64,000 nucleotides of DNA from Cyanobacteria bacterium FACHB-502 (GCA_014695325.1 JACJNZ010000035.1:122142-186141), one strand, 5' to 3'; positions 34,662 to 44,573 are shown, numbered from the stretch's first letter. Translations and numbers: made by a program. Notes: generated from the letters alone by a model not told the origin.

Positions 34662-35855
34662 ATGAATGCCCTTGCCCTGCTGCTGCTCGTAATTCAGTTA
34701 CCTGCTGTCGCAATTCTGCTGTCTCGTTTGCTGCAAGCTCCCCGACGACTACCCCCGCTTCAGCCGCAAATGGCTACGCCGGATCTGATTGGCAGGGTGA
34801 GTATTGTCGTTCCGACGCTGAATGAGGCACATCGGATCGGAGGCTGCCTGGAAGGGCTGACGCGACAGGGCTACGAAGTGCGAGAAATCATTGTGGTCGA
34901 TAGCCGATCGCAGGACGGTACACCGGATTTGGTAAAAGCAGCCCAGCTGGCCGATCCGCGATTTCGCCTACTAACCGATGACCCCTTGCCGCCAGGATGG
35001 GTCGGTCGCCCGTGGGCACTGCACAGCGGCTTTCTCTACAGTTCCGAAGACAGCGAGTGGATTTTGGGCGTCGATGCCGATACCCAGCCTCAGCCCGGAC
35101 TTGTTGCCAGCATTCTTAAAACGGCTCACCAGGAAGGCTACGATCTGATCTCGCTTGCCCCTCGCTTTATCCTGAAGGATTTGGGCGAGTGGTGGCTCCA
35201 GCCTGCGCTGCTGATTACACTGGTTTATCGCTTCGGGGCAGCCGGAGAACGGTCAGGCGAAGCCGATCGCGTGATGGCAAATGGACAGTGCTTTCTCTGC
35301 CGTCGATCGCTTTTAACCCAACTGGGGGGCTACTCCAGCGCAAGAAATTCCTTTTGTGATGATGTGACGCTGGCACGAAATGCAGCTCGGCTGGGGGCAA
35401 AAGTCGGCTTCCTGGATGGTTCCAGAGTGCTAAAGGTGCGAATGTACGAAGGCATGGCAGAAACTTGGCGCGAGTGGGGACGATCGCTCGACTTAAAAGA
35501 TGCCTGCACTCCGTCACAGAAATGGGGCGATCTGGGGTTTTTAATTGCCGTTCAGGGACTTCCTTTGATTGGGGCGATCGGGTTTGCTGTTACGATCGCG
35601 CTGGGCTTCACGTCTCTCCCAATCTGGGCAGCGTTTGGGCTAAATGCAGGCTTAGTCGCAATCCGGTTTGCCCTGCTGTTGGGTATTGCTGTGTCTTACG
35701 ATTTCTCCCAGGCAAATGCAAGCTGGAGCTTCTGGCTGTCTCCCCTGGCTGATCCGATCGCGGTGCTGCGAATCTGGCTGTCTTCGACCCGCACTCCGAC
35801 TCAGTGGCGCGGCAGAAGCTATGCGGCTCTGGATGCAAAAGGACAGGAGGGATAA
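34662..35855 (+). CDS. cruG: Carotenoid 2'-O-glycosyltransferase CruG
   Basis: CruG is a GT2-type enzyme that attaches a sugar (fucose, rhamnose or another) to the 2'-hydroxyl of myxol-like carotenoids. The catalytic domain starts SIVVPTLNEAHRIGGCLEGL and has VDSRSQDGTPDLV, VDADTQPQPGLV (DxD-type site) and ANGQCFLCRRSLL. Hydrophobic helices flank it at the N-terminus and in the C-terminal third (LIAVQGLPLIGAIGFAV). ATG 34662 is the likely start; the open frame continues upstream without similarity. It follows cruF by about 200 bases, the order seen in other cyanobacteria. Confidence 0.9.
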   Translation: MNALALLLLVIQLPAVAILLSRLLQAPRRLPPLQPQMATPDLIGRVSIVVPTLNEAHRIGGCLEGLTRQGYEVREIIVVDSRSQDGTPDLVKAAQLADPRFRLLTDDPLPPGWVGRPWALHSGFLYSSEDSEWILGVDADTQPQPGLVASILKTAHQEGYDLISLAPRFILKDLGEWWLQPALLITLVYRFGAAGERSGEADRVMANGQCFLCRRSLLTQLGGYSSARNSFCDDVTLARNAARLGAKVGFLDGSRVLKVRMYEGMAETWREWGRSLDLKDACTPSQKWGDLGFLIAVQGLPLIGAIGFAVTIALGFTSLPIWAAFGLNAGLVAIRFALLLGIAVSYDFSQANASWSFWLSPLADPIAVLRIWLSSTRTPTQWRGRSYAALDAKGQEG

Positions 35856-36207
35856 TGGTCATGCTGTTTCTTGATCTGACGCTGGGTTAACCGCAGTCAG
35901 AAAATTCTTCGGGCTGGTTGAATCTCGATCGAAGGGGTATCCAACGGAAAAAGAGGAGTAGCCGCTGTGAGAACCCTTTCGGATTGCTCAGAGATTGCAG
36001 CCCACTACCCCTCCGCAGCATTCATTCACCTGTGATTTATAAGCTATCAGCCGGGTTTGTCAGCCTTGTTATGGCGATGTGAATTTTAGATGACAAAATG
36101 ACACAGCCTGATTTTTCGTTCTAGTGTCGCGTCGACTCAGGTGAGGTAATCCCCTGATCCCGCTAGGTAAGATAAAAAGAATCAGACTTCCACCGGAAAA
36201 AGCAGCG
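35856..36207. other. Intergenic region cruG to ccb-type gene
   Basis: This gap of 352 bases has no open frame of coding character, no clear terminator and no repeat. It should contain the promoter of the rightward gene starting at 36208. Confidence 0.45.
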
Positions 36208-36861
36208 ATGGCTAAAGATCAAAATGCAGTGTTACGGCAATTGCCGATCGCCGTTGGCATTCTTGGCGGTACGCTGCTGATGCTAAATCGGCTCCTCACC
36301 CCTGCCCTCACCGACTCGCAGGCACGATCGGATGTGATGGGCGTGATTCTCAGCGCGATTCTGATTTTGACCGGACTGATCTGGCAGCAAGTTCAGCCAA
36401 AACTACCCGATGCTGTGGAACTCATTGGCGAAGAAGGATTTGACCTGGCGGAAGATCTGCCTGAATCAATTCAAACCGAGCTTGCCTGGTCGTCCCATTT
36501 GCTGCTGACGAATACTGTTACGCGATCAATCCTGGTCTGGTATGGCGATCGGGTGCTGCTGAGGCGCGGCATTTTGGGCAACAATCCAGAGGTAATACCA
36601 GGGGCGATCGTGCAGCGCGTTCTCTCGAGCCAAAAGCCCGTTTACCTGGTTAACCTTGCCCTTTATCCCGGACGCATCGAGTTTGATTATCTGCCCGAAA
36701 ATACTCAGGGCGTGATTTGTCAGCCGATCGGCAAAGTGGGCGTTATGATCCTGGGTGCAAACGCTCCCCGCAGCTATACCAAGCAGGATGAAACCTGGAT
36801 TGCCGGGATCACGGATAAACTAGCGAATAGTCTTGCCTTAGCTGAGGTGGGTGGTGGGTGA
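36208..36861 (+). CDS. Cofactor assembly of complex C subunit B (CCB-type b6f maturation factor)
   Basis: Proteins of this family (DUF2930, related to plant CCB2/CCB4) take part in attaching haem c' to cytochrome b6 on the stromal side of the thylakoid membrane. The product has two N-terminal transmembrane helices (PIAVGILGGTLLMLNRLL and VMGVILSAILILTGLIW) and a soluble C-terminal domain resembling a GAF fold (SHLLLTNTVTRSILVWYGDRVLLRRG, CQPIGKVGVMILGAN). Length and topology fit. It connects functionally, though not physically, with petG at 3.1 kb. It starts with ATG at 36208. Confidence 0.84.
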   Translation: MAKDQNAVLRQLPIAVGILGGTLLMLNRLLTPALTDSQARSDVMGVILSAILILTGLIWQQVQPKLPDAVELIGEEGFDLAEDLPESIQTELAWSSHLLLTNTVTRSILVWYGDRVLLRRGILGNNPEVIPGAIVQRVLSSQKPVYLVNLALYPGRIEFDYLPENTQGVICQPIGKVGVMILGANAPRSYTKQDETWIAGITDKLANSLALAEVGGG

Positions 36862-37093
36862 GGGGATGAGGAGATAGGGGGAGGGAGAGCAAGGAGTGAT
36901 TTCATTCGCAGGCTACACCTCTTGGTTAGAAGACTTGCATCGACAGGAGCATTCTATTTTAGACTTCTTAAATTGCTCTCTCCACGGAAAATTCACCCTC
37001 TCCACAATCGCAGTCCCGCCTTTACTAAGCTCTTAGACAACCCATCCCATTCATCTATCATCTATTTCCCCATTCATTCACCCCCTCACCCCC

Positions 37094-37606
37094 ATGCTCC
37101 TCCTCTACTGGCTCCTGGTCACGGTTATGATCCTCGGCGTTATCGGCGCAGCCGTTCCCGCGCTTCCAGGTGCGAGTTTAATTCTGGTGGCGATCGTTAT
37201 CTGGGGATTGGTTCAGGGCTTTAGCCAAATTTGGATTCCGCTTGCCGTCGCGATCGTCGTGCTGCTGGCAAATCTAGGCATTGATTTTCTGGCAGCTTAT
37301 TACGGGGCAAAAAAGGCGGGGGCGAGCCGCTGGGGGCAAATTGGCGCGATCGTCGGGTTGCTGGTGGGCGTCTTTGGGCTGCTGCCTGCACTGCCGTTTG
37401 GAGGCCCGCTGCTGGGGCTGCTAATTGGTCCGCTGCTGGGGGCAATTGTAGGGGAGCTGCTGTATCAGCGGGATTTGAAGCGGGCGTTTCGGGCGGCGAT
37501 CGGGATTTTTGTCGGGACTATGGTTGGTAATATCATCGAACTCCTGCTGGCGATCGTCCCGGTGGTCGTCTTTCTGTTCACTACCTGGCCGCAGGTGTAT
37601 GGCTAG
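37094..37606 (+). CDS. DUF456 family membrane protein
   Basis: This 170-residue, highly hydrophobic protein has about four to five membrane helices. The DUF456 pattern is seen in GAAVPALPGASLILVAIVIW, FLAAYYGAKKAGASRWGQIG and a Gly/Leu-rich stretch FGGPLLGLLIGPLLGAIVGE. Its function is unknown. It is convergent with the PfkB sugar kinase, leaving about 35 bases between the stops. Confidence 0.85.
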   Translation: MLLLYWLLVTVMILGVIGAAVPALPGASLILVAIVIWGLVQGFSQIWIPLAVAIVVLLANLGIDFLAAYYGAKKAGASRWGQIGAIVGLLVGVFGLLPALPFGGPLLGLLIGPLLGAIVGELLYQRDLKRAFRAAIGIFVGTMVGNIIELLLAIVPVVVFLFTTWPQVYG

Positions 37607-37640
37607 GTATTCCGGCTAATTATTCCAGCAAACATTCCGG

Positions 37641-38738
37641 CTAGGCATTCTTGAATTCCTCTGGAGCAGCGGCTCGTTCGCGCAGGGGTTCGGTGATGCG
37701 GTCGTCTTGACTGCCGCTTAGCAAATCCTTCAGAGCAGCCTGCATTGCGGCTTGTGTTGTCGTCGCGGTTCCGAACTGGCGCACCACCAAACTCGCTGCC
37801 AGATTACCCAGAATTGCCGCTTCCCAGGGTGAGGCTCCGGCGGTGAGGGCCAGGGTGAGCGCAGCCGCGACCGTATCGCCTGCTCCTGTTACGTCAAACA
37901 CATCAGTGCGGTTAAAGGCAGGAACGGTTTGCTCCACACCCGATCGATCGAACAGCGTCATTCCGGCTTCGCCTCTGGTGATAAGCACAAACTTGGCTTT
38001 AGTGCGCTCTAGCAAATCATGTCCGGCGCGGCTGAGGCTTTGCTCATCGGTAATTGCGTAGCCGACCGCTTTTTCAGCTTCAGGGAGGTTAGGCGTGAAC
38101 AAAAACGCGCCCCGATAGCGCTCGAGCTGCTGTTGAGCATCGACGATTGTGTAGGGATGAAATAGTGCCGCATCGATCACGGGCTGCCCCAGCGTTTGAT
38201 CGCCATAGTCCGAACAGACCACTGCATCCACGAAATGAACGTGCTGGCGAATATAGGTGGCAAGCTGCTGCTGAAGCTCTAAACGGGGAGCGCGGTCGGA
38301 CTTGCGATCGATTCGGACAATTTGCTGCGTTACCGACTGGCGGGCATGACCGGAAATTCGGGTTTTGGTAACGGTTGGGCGATCGGGATCAACAAAAATT
38401 CCTGCGGTATCGATGCCTGCCTGGACGAACAGATTACGAAGCGCGATTCCCTGCTCATCGTCGCCCACTAGACCCACTGCCTGCACCTGTGCTCCCAGCT
38501 TCGCTAGGTTATACACCGCATTTGCACCACCACCCGGCGTTCTCTCGGTTTGCTCGTGCCGCAGAATCATCACCGGAGCTTCCCGCGACACCCGCTCCAC
38601 CTGCCCTGTCAAAAATTCATCCAGCGTCAAATCCCCAATCACCAGTACCTTTGCCTGCGAGAAGCGATCGATCAGTGAAAACAGGCGATCGGCAATCGCG
38701 CGAAGATGCGCTTTAAACGGAGTATCCAGGATGATCAC
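37641..38738 (-). CDS. PfkB family sugar kinase, RfaE/HldE domain I-like
   Basis: The protein resembles the kinase half of HldE, which phosphorylates D-glycero-D-manno-heptose-7-phosphate for lipopolysaccharide heptose. Motifs are VLVIGDLTLDEFLTGQVERV, TPGGGANAVYNLAKLGAQV (PfkB signature 1) and DVTGAGDTVAAALTLALTAG (signature 2 with the catalytic Asp). There is no nucleotidyltransferase domain, so it is a stand-alone kinase. The open frame reaches 38978, but that would overlap the TonB-like gene; the GTG at 38738 (MIILDTPFK) is preferred. The exact sugar is inferred. Confidence 0.83.
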   Translation of the reverse strand: MIILDTPFKAHLRAIADRLFSLIDRFSQAKVLVIGDLTLDEFLTGQVERVSREAPVMILRHEQTERTPGGGANAVYNLAKLGAQVQAVGLVGDDEQGIALRNLFVQAGIDTAGIFVDPDRPTVTKTRISGHARQSVTQQIVRIDRKSDRAPRLELQQQLATYIRQHVHFVDAVVCSDYGDQTLGQPVIDAALFHPYTIVDAQQQLERYRGAFLFTPNLPEAEKAVGYAITDEQSLSRAGHDLLERTKAKFVLITRGEAGMTLFDRSGVEQTVPAFNRTDVFDVTGAGDTVAAALTLALTAGASPWEAAILGNLAASLVVRQFGTATTTQAAMQAALKDLLSGSQDDRITEPLRERAAAPEEFKNA

Positions 38739-38856
38739 AGTAACGGGGAAGGGCGGAGAGACAGAGTAAATTCCGCAAGTACCCCACAGATACCGTGATC
38801 GGAGAATTTCCGTCATACCTCGATCGTTAGATTCTTCGACCGAGTGAGATTCTTCC

Positions 38857-39960
38857 TCAGGACGGCGGAGCCTCTGGAGCCGATTCAGGAGCCGTTCCGG
38901 GCGGACAAACTTCATTGCTCGGCTCAAACTTAACCAGGACCCGGTAAGGGAGCGGTTTTTCGGCAGCTTCAAAAGCATGAGCAGCGGCTGCCTCGACCGC
39001 GAGCTGATTAAAAACGGCGTAGCCCGAACTTCTGAGAATCGCAGGCGGCACGGGTTCTTCCAGCAGTTTGCCTTCTCCGTCCACCATCACCCCTAGAATC
39101 ACTGAAGCCGATAGACGGCGAATACAGGCAGCTCTGGGATAAGCTCCCGCTATCTCTACAATCTTGTCGCGATCGAGGTTCTCTTGGGCGTCTTCGTCCC
39201 AGTTTTCGCCCAGGCTATCAGTAACCTGCTTCAGCCAGTCGGTATCCGATTGCAAAGCCGATTCGTTGCTGGTTCCTTCCGGGTTATAGGTATACAGCTG
39301 CCGTAGCTCCTGCTGCCGGGCAATAAGCTGCTCTGAGGGGCTGGGCTGTGATGGAGCAGGCGGATTTTCAGCGGTTGGTGGAGATTCAGGAGCGGAACTG
39401 GCATCGGGAGCCGGGGCATCAGAAGCCGGGGAAGGACTCGGCTGCGGACTAGCTGCCGCCGAAGGAGAAGCCTCGGGAGAAGGAGAGCGCAAAGGGCTGG
39501 CTGGTGGGTTCGGAGGCACAGTCGGGGCAGGAATCTGAAGCGGAGTCCGGGACGGCGGCAGAATCGGGAAAATCGGGAACGAGGGCAGCGGCAGTGGATT
39601 GATAAAAGAAGGCGCGATCGGCGGTAGTGTCTCGTTGGACAGCGGCGGCAGCGTGGTAAACAAATCAGACGGAGATTGAGACGGTGTTTGGGCGATCGAT
39701 GGCAGCTCTACGGGCAGCTCGTTCGAAAACTCCGGCAATCGCTGCTGTTCTTCGGGCGTCAGTTCAACTAGATCGACCGATCGCTGAAGATCAGGCGGAT
39801 TTTCCCTGAGAGCATCGCTGGGCAGCAGGGGCAATAGGGCAAACAGCAAGCCGTGCGCTCCTACGGAGACAATGCCCGACCAAACGGCAGGGTGCTTGAG
39901 CCACTGCTGCGCGTTCTTCTGAAGGGTTGAAAAATCCTGAAACCGCAAGGAGGATGACAT
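38857..39960 (-). CDS. TonB-like energy transducer protein
   Basis: TonB proteins pass proton-motive force from ExbBD to outer-membrane receptors. Here a single N-terminal helix (SGIVSVGAHGLLFALLPLLP) is followed by about 150 residues rich in Pro, Ser and Ala, which would span the periplasm. A C-terminal domain with ASVILGVMVDGEGKLLEEPV and ILRSSGYAVFNQLAVEAAAA ends in YRVLVKFEPSNEV. The C-terminal pattern fits the TonB fold but is diverged. No exbB or exbD is nearby. It lies upstream of the PfkB kinase on the same strand. Confidence 0.78.
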   Translation of the reverse strand: MSSSLRFQDFSTLQKNAQQWLKHPAVWSGIVSVGAHGLLFALLPLLPSDALRENPPDLQRSVDLVELTPEEQQRLPEFSNELPVELPSIAQTPSQSPSDLFTTLPPLSNETLPPIAPSFINPLPLPSFPIFPILPPSRTPLQIPAPTVPPNPPASPLRSPSPEASPSAAASPQPSPSPASDAPAPDASSAPESPPTAENPPAPSQPSPSEQLIARQQELRQLYTYNPEGTSNESALQSDTDWLKQVTDSLGENWDEDAQENLDRDKIVEIAGAYPRAACIRRLSASVILGVMVDGEGKLLEEPVPPAILRSSGYAVFNQLAVEAAAAHAFEAAEKPLPYRVLVKFEPSNEVCPPGTAPESAPEAPPS

Positions 39961-40153
39961 ATTGCCGACTCACTAAAGCACCGATGGAAAAAATAGCGAT
40001 CGAAACCGAACTGAACTCCTGATCCAAACTTCGCCCCTGACGAAACTTTTTGATCCTACCGCATCCCCTTTCACAACATGGCTCAATCTATCAGGACTGC
40101 AATGACCCCTAGAATGACCGCTGCACATATGAACTGTAATTGCGGAACTGTAA

Positions 40154-40921
40154 TCACGACTGCGGCTCATTCTGGAAAGTTGCCACCGCCAGCGGAGCCT
40201 GTGCTGCATCCCGACTCTGCACAATCATCAGCGAGAAGTAAGGCAGCTCTAGGGTGGGACGATCGCTCAAGTCAGCATAAATGACCTGGTTGGGTAGGGT
40301 GGCGCGTTCGATCACAAAGCTGCGTGACAGCAGCCCCCATCGCTTCAGCACCGACCAAACCTGCGAATACACCGAACTCACTTTCATTAAAACCACAACA
40401 TCTGCGGTTGCCAGTGCCGTTTCCAATTCGGTAACACTGTACAGCGCAGGCAGCACCAGAAGTTTTTGTGCCCTCACCGTTAAAGGAATTCCCAGCGCGG
40501 CTGCGGCTGCCATCGGTGAACAAATTCCCGGAATGGTTTGAACGATCGCCTCCGGATGCCTTGCTTGCAGGGTTTGCGCCAGATAGGTGAAAGTGCTGTA
40601 AAAACTTACATCTCCCTCGGAAACAAATGCCACATCCTGCCCCAAACGCAGCTCTTCCCAGACCCGATCGGCAGCCGTTTCCCATGCCTGAGTCAGCTCC
40701 GCGTCGTCCTGCACATAGGGAAAAGTCAATGCCAGTCTTTTCTGCTCCGGCAGCAGCCACGGATCGATAATTTGCTCTGCGACTCCTGGCTTTCCCCGCA
40801 CCCCTGCTGGAAATGCCACGATCGAAACCTGCCGCAAAATCCGCAGCCCCTTCACTGTGATCAGCTCTGGATCGCCTGCGCCCGCCCCAATGCCAAAAAG
40901 TGTACCGATCGAATGCGCCAT
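40154..40921 (-). CDS. cobI: Precorrin-2 C(20)-methyltransferase
   Basis: CobI/CbiL methylates C-20 of precorrin-2 (or its cobalt form) with S-adenosylmethionine in cobalamin synthesis. The N-terminal GIGAGAGDPELITVKGLRIL is the AdoMet-binding loop of the corrin methylase family (usually GVGPGDPELIT). FVSEGDVSFYSTFTYLA and TIPGICSPMAAAAALGIPL are the second and third family blocks. Length (255 aa) is normal. No cobalamin riboswitch was seen upstream, and no other cob genes are nearby, so the pathway is scattered. Confidence 0.92.
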   Translation of the reverse strand: MAHSIGTLFGIGAGAGDPELITVKGLRILRQVSIVAFPAGVRGKPGVAEQIIDPWLLPEQKRLALTFPYVQDDAELTQAWETAADRVWEELRLGQDVAFVSEGDVSFYSTFTYLAQTLQARHPEAIVQTIPGICSPMAAAAALGIPLTVRAQKLLVLPALYSVTELETALATADVVVLMKVSSVYSQVWSVLKRWGLLSRSFVIERATLPNQVIYADLSDRPTLELPYFSLMIVQSRDAAQAPLAVATFQNEPQS

Positions 40922-41127
40922 ACGTCACCCTAGCTTCTCACACAAACTCTCTCAATCGTTCAGAAATACCAGGAATACCAGGTTGCCGATCGAGTTCATC
41001 CTCCCTCATATCATAGGGATCGCCGCTCAACTCATTCCCACTTTTATCCCACCATAGCCCAATCCCTACGGGCTAAACTCACCCCATCCTAAAACAAGTT
41101 ACTCCCCCGCCCCCATCTCAAAAATAA

Positions 41128-41901
41128 ATGGCAGACTCCCCCCCCACCTCACCCCCCGAATTCCCGATTCCCAACACCTGGCGGCTCATCCCCCCCCTCC
41201 TGGCTCCCGGCTCCCAGCAAATGGCGATCGATCGCTGGCTGTTAGAGCAACATCAGCACCACCAGCACCCCTCAACACTGCGCTTTTATACCTGGCATCC
41301 GGCGGCAATTTCGCTCGGCTATCATCAGCGACAGGTTCCCGACCACTGGCAGACCCTAATCTGGAACGAGCAGCCGCTAGACCTTGTGCGTCGTCCAAGC
41401 GGGGGTCGAGCCGTGCTGCATCAGGGCGACCTCACCTATGCTGTTGTGACCTCCGGGATTGAGGGAACGCGAATGCAGGCATACCAAAAGATTTGTGAAT
41501 TTCTGATTCGGGGCTGGAGGGCGATCGGCGTAGAGCTGCACTACGGTACGGCAGGAAGGGGCTACATCCACAATCCCAACTGTTTTGGCACGGCGACCGC
41601 AGCCGATCTCGTTTTGCCAAACGGAGAGAAGCTAATCGGCAGTGCCCAACTGCGGCGGGGAAATGCAATTTTGCAGCATGGCTCAATGCGGCTTCAGCCT
41701 GATCCGGGGCTATTTGAGCAGGTGTTTGGTCAACCTATAGAGGCGATCGATTGCTCGCTGCTCGACCTGCCAGATCCGTATCAAAATGACCTGTATCAAA
41801 AAGTCATTGAGGCCCTGATTGCTGCTGCCTGCGAGACGTTTGATGTCGAATTTGTAACCCAGCCTTTGACCGAATCAGAATGGCGATCGATCGGAGGATG
41901 A
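41128..41901 (+). CDS. Lipoate-protein ligase A family protein (BPL/LplA/LipB fold)
   Basis: The protein has the biotin/lipoate ligase fold: GSQQMAIDRWLLEQHQHH at the start, PAAISLGYHQ, then VRRPSGGRAVLHQGDLTYAV, which is the RRxSGGxAVxHxGxLxYS-type lipoyl-binding motif. NCFGTATAADLVLPNGEKLI with IGSAQLRRGNAILQHGSM is also typical, and the conserved Lys (NGEKLIGSAQ) is present. It may attach lipoate or octanoate to the E2 or GcvH domains. The first about 20 residues are Pro-rich and may not belong; no clear ribosome-binding site marks the ATG at 41128. It is convergent with hisIE. Confidence 0.85.
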   Translation: MADSPPTSPPEFPIPNTWRLIPPLLAPGSQQMAIDRWLLEQHQHHQHPSTLRFYTWHPAAISLGYHQRQVPDHWQTLIWNEQPLDLVRRPSGGRAVLHQGDLTYAVVTSGIEGTRMQAYQKICEFLIRGWRAIGVELHYGTAGRGYIHNPNCFGTATAADLVLPNGEKLIGSAQLRRGNAILQHGSMRLQPDPGLFEQVFGQPIEAIDCSLLDLPDPYQNDLYQKVIEALIAAACETFDVEFVTQPLTESEWRSIGG

Positions 41902-41956
41902 CCCTACCGCACAGACAACATTACTTGACAGACACCACCGCACAGGCAGCATTGGC

Positions 41957-42601
41957 CTAGCGTCTGCGCTCCTGAAGCTTGCGGTAAACCTGACGAATAT
42001 CCACTTTATGATGCGCCAGGGCAACCAGCGTGTGATAAAGCAAATCTGCCACTTCTCCGGCGATCGCCTCCGGGTCATCATCTTTAAATGCCATCACCAC
42101 TTCTGCCGACTCTTCGCCAATTTTCTTGAGGATCTTGTTATCGCCCCCTGCCAGCAGCTTACAAGTGTAGGAATCGGGGTTAGGGTGATCTCGCCGATCG
42201 CAAATCACCTCAAACACCTGAGACAGGGTATCCGCAGGCGGTGGCTGAATCTGACCGTCAATCTGATGAAAGCAGCTTCGTTCTCCCGTATGACAGGCAA
42301 TGTCGCCCTGTTGCTCGACTGTCACCAGCAGCGTGTCGCTATCACAGTCGTAGCGAATCGTTTTCACCTGCTGCAAATGTCCAGAGGTTGCGCCTTTGTG
42401 CCAGAGTTCAGAGCGCGATCGGCTCCAGTACCAGGTTTCACCCGTTTCCAGGGTTTTTTGCAGAGACTCGCGATTCATCCACGCCATCATCAGCACCGTA
42501 CCGTCGAGATAGTCCTGCACGATCGCCGGAACAAGCCCCTGCTCGTTGTAGCGAATCTGATCCAGCGGAATAGCGAAGGTAGAGGATTGAACGGAGGACA
42601 T
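41957..42601 (-). CDS. hisI: Bifunctional phosphoribosyl-AMP cyclohydrolase / phosphoribosyl-ATP pyrophosphatase
   Basis: This fused HisI-HisE protein catalyses the second and third steps of histidine synthesis. The N-terminal HisI part has [40 protein letters not shown] and the zinc-binding cysteines in [22 protein letters not shown]. The C-terminal HisE part carries [20 protein letters not shown] with the acidic helix of the MazG-like fold. At 214 residues it has normal fused length. hisB lies about 3 kb to the right; the his genes are not clustered. Confidence 0.95.
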   Translation of the reverse strand: MSSVQSSTFAIPLDQIRYNEQGLVPAIVQDYLDGTVLMMAWMNRESLQKTLETGETWYWSRSRSELWHKGATSGHLQQVKTIRYDCDSDTLLVTVEQQGDIACHTGERSCFHQIDGQIQPPPADTLSQVFEVICDRRDHPNPDSYTCKLLAGGDNKILKKIGEESAEVVMAFKDDDPEAIAGEVADLLYHTLVALAHHKVDIRQVYRKLQERRR

Positions 42602-43076
42602 GGGTTAACCTGCTGCAAGCGGTGTTGATGATCAATGTCTATTATTAGCTGCGACGATCGCTTTCAGGAAATTTATCGATAGGCTTTTGTTCGATCGCGA
42701 CTCTCAAATCGTGACTCTCAAATCCCTGGCATCCCACCGCTCGATTTGCGCTAAGCAATTGGCACAGATCAATTGGCACGGATCAATTGCACTGACTAGA
42801 GGATGAGTAGAAATACTCTCTATTTTGCCTGAAACGTAATGCCTTAAAATTGCGTTCTTACAATAAATTTGCTTTTCCTGAATTCCCCCACAGTTGGATT
42901 CCCAACTCGATAGGATAATGAAGGAGCTATTTTGACAGAGCGTGACGCACTGCTGCGATCGCCCCCAAGATCTCAAGCTCAGCATCCGCTCAATGCCCCC
43001 TTTGCGGAACTGCGAAGCAACTGCGAAGCAAACGATACAAAATTACTCGATTTAAGCTGCTCAAGAGGAGAGAGAT
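42602..43076. other. Intergenic region hisIE-hemL with short tandem repeats
   Basis: This gap of 475 bases lies between divergent genes. It holds three short imperfect or perfect tandem repeats: GACTCTCAAATC twice near 42699-42724, ATTGGCAC-GATCA units near 42758-42788, and CTGCGAAGCAA twice at 43010-43031. No reliable gene is seen. A plus-strand frame starting near 42931 lacks any similarity. Confidence 0.5.
43010..43031. repeat. 11-base tandem duplication upstream of hemL
   Basis: CTGCGAAGCAA occurs twice in perfect tandem, about 45 bases before the hemL start, within what should be its leader region. Confidence 0.7.
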
Positions 43077-44375
43077 TTGGTTACTACTCGTCTTAAAACG
43101 ACAAAATCAGAAGAAATTTTTGCTGCTGCCCAAAAGCTGATGCCGGGTGGAGTCAATTCCCCGGTGCGGGCGTTTAAGTCTGTTGGAGGACAGCCGATCG
43201 TCTTTGACCATGTTCAAGGCGCATATATGTGGGACGTAGACGGCAACCAGTATATTGACTACGTGGGAAGCTGGGGTCCAGCAATTTGCGGTCATGCTCA
43301 CCCCGAAGTGATTGCCGCCCTCCAAGATGCCCTGGTGAAGGGAACGAGCTTTGGTGCGCCCTGCTATCTGGAAAACGTGCTGGCAGAAATGGTGATCGAT
43401 GCCGTGCCCAGCGTGGAAATGGTACGCTTCGTCAACTCCGGCACAGAAGCTTGTATGGCAGTGCTGCGGCTGATGCGAGCATTTACTGGACGCGAGAAGC
43501 TGATCAAGTTCGAGGGCTGCTACCACGGACACGCCGATATGTTCTTGGTAAAAGCAGGTTCCGGCGTCGCAACCCTGGGCTTACCTGACTCTCCGGGCGT
43601 ACCCAAATCCACAACTGCAAACACCCTGACTGCGCCCTACAACGATCTGGAAGCTGTCAAAGCCCTCTTTGCCGAAAATCCCAATGAAATCGCGGGCGTA
43701 ATCCTGGAGCCAATCGTTGGTAACGCAGGCTTTATTCCTCCCGATGCTGGATTCCTGGAGGGGCTGCGCGAACTCACTAAAGAACACGGCGCACTGCTCG
43801 TCTTTGACGAAGTGATGACCGGATTCCGCATTGCCTACGGCGGCGCACAAGAGCGATTTGGCGTTACCCCTGACCTGACCACAATGGGCAAAGTCATCGG
43901 CGGCGGTCTGCCCGTGGGCGCATATGGTGGACGCAAAGATATCATGCAGCTCGTTGCTCCCGCAGGTCCGATGTATCAGGCAGGCACGCTCTCCGGCAAT
44001 CCGCTGGCAATGACTGCAGGTATCAAAACGCTGGAGCTATTGAAGCGTCCCGGAACCTACGAGTATCTCGATCGCGTCACCAAAAAGCTAACGGACGGTC
44101 TGCTGCAAATTGCCCAGGAAACCGGACACGCTGCCTGCGGTGGACAAATCAGCGGAATGTTCGGCTTCTTCTTCACCGAGGGACCCGTTCACAGCTACGA
44201 AGACGCGAAAAAGGCTGACCTGACCAAGTTCGGTCGCTTCCATCGCGGCATGCTGGAGCAGGGCATTTATCTCGCGCCGTCTCAGTTTGAAGCCGGATTT
44301 ACGTCGCTGGCTCATACCGATGAGGATATCGATCGCACTCTAGCCGCTGCCCGTGAAGTGATGGCTTCGCTGTAG
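43077..44375 (+). CDS. hemL: Glutamate-1-semialdehyde 2,1-aminomutase
   Basis: HemL converts glutamate-1-semialdehyde to 5-aminolevulinate, the common precursor of chlorophyll, haem, bilins and cobalamin. It is a PLP enzyme of aminotransferase class III. Motifs are [50 protein letters not shown] and [20 protein letters not shown] with the PLP lysine. The start is a TTG at 43077, supported by the strong AGAGGAG 9 bases upstream and by the conserved N-terminus [12 protein letters not shown]. At 432 residues it is complete. A terminator follows at 44417. Confidence 0.97.
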   Translation: MVTTRLKTTKSEEIFAAAQKLMPGGVNSPVRAFKSVGGQPIVFDHVQGAYMWDVDGNQYIDYVGSWGPAICGHAHPEVIAALQDALVKGTSFGAPCYLENVLAEMVIDAVPSVEMVRFVNSGTEACMAVLRLMRAFTGREKLIKFEGCYHGHADMFLVKAGSGVATLGLPDSPGVPKSTTANTLTAPYNDLEAVKALFAENPNEIAGVILEPIVGNAGFIPPDAGFLEGLRELTKEHGALLVFDEVMTGFRIAYGGAQERFGVTPDLTTMGKVIGGGLPVGAYGGRKDIMQLVAPAGPMYQAGTLSGNPLAMTAGIKTLELLKRPGTYEYLDRVTKKLTDGLLQIAQETGHAACGGQISGMFGFFFTEGPVHSYEDAKKADLTKFGRFHRGMLEQGIYLAPSQFEAGFTSLAHTDEDIDRTLAAAREVMASL

Positions 44376-44416
44376 GGTTCGATCGTGATTCATCGCGCTT
44401 GAAATATCGCTTTTGT

Positions 44417-44447
44417 GGGGTGGGCATCTTGCCTGCCCTATTTTTTA
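44417..44447 (+). terminator. Terminator downstream of hemL
   Basis: GGGCA pairs with TGCCC (extended imperfectly by GGGT on the left) and is followed by TATTTTTT. It lies about 45 bases after the hemL stop. Confidence 0.7.
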
Positions 44448-44573
44448 GTTTTATTTCTATAGCAAAAGGCAACCTCCATAGCCTGTCACACGATCGCACA
44501 GGACAAGAAATTGCCTTTTTGAAGCTTGGTTTGTCGCCGTTTGAGGAAAACGACAGGTCAGTTTAACGCTTAG

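Noticed and set aside
37641..38978. Full-length 445-residue version of the PfkB kinase
   Set aside because: The first about 80 residues have no similarity and overlap the TonB-like gene; a GTG at 38738 starts at the conserved domain.
42931..43092. Rightward frame just before hemL
   Set aside because: No ATG, repeats inside the frame, and it runs over the hemL start in another frame; no similarity.
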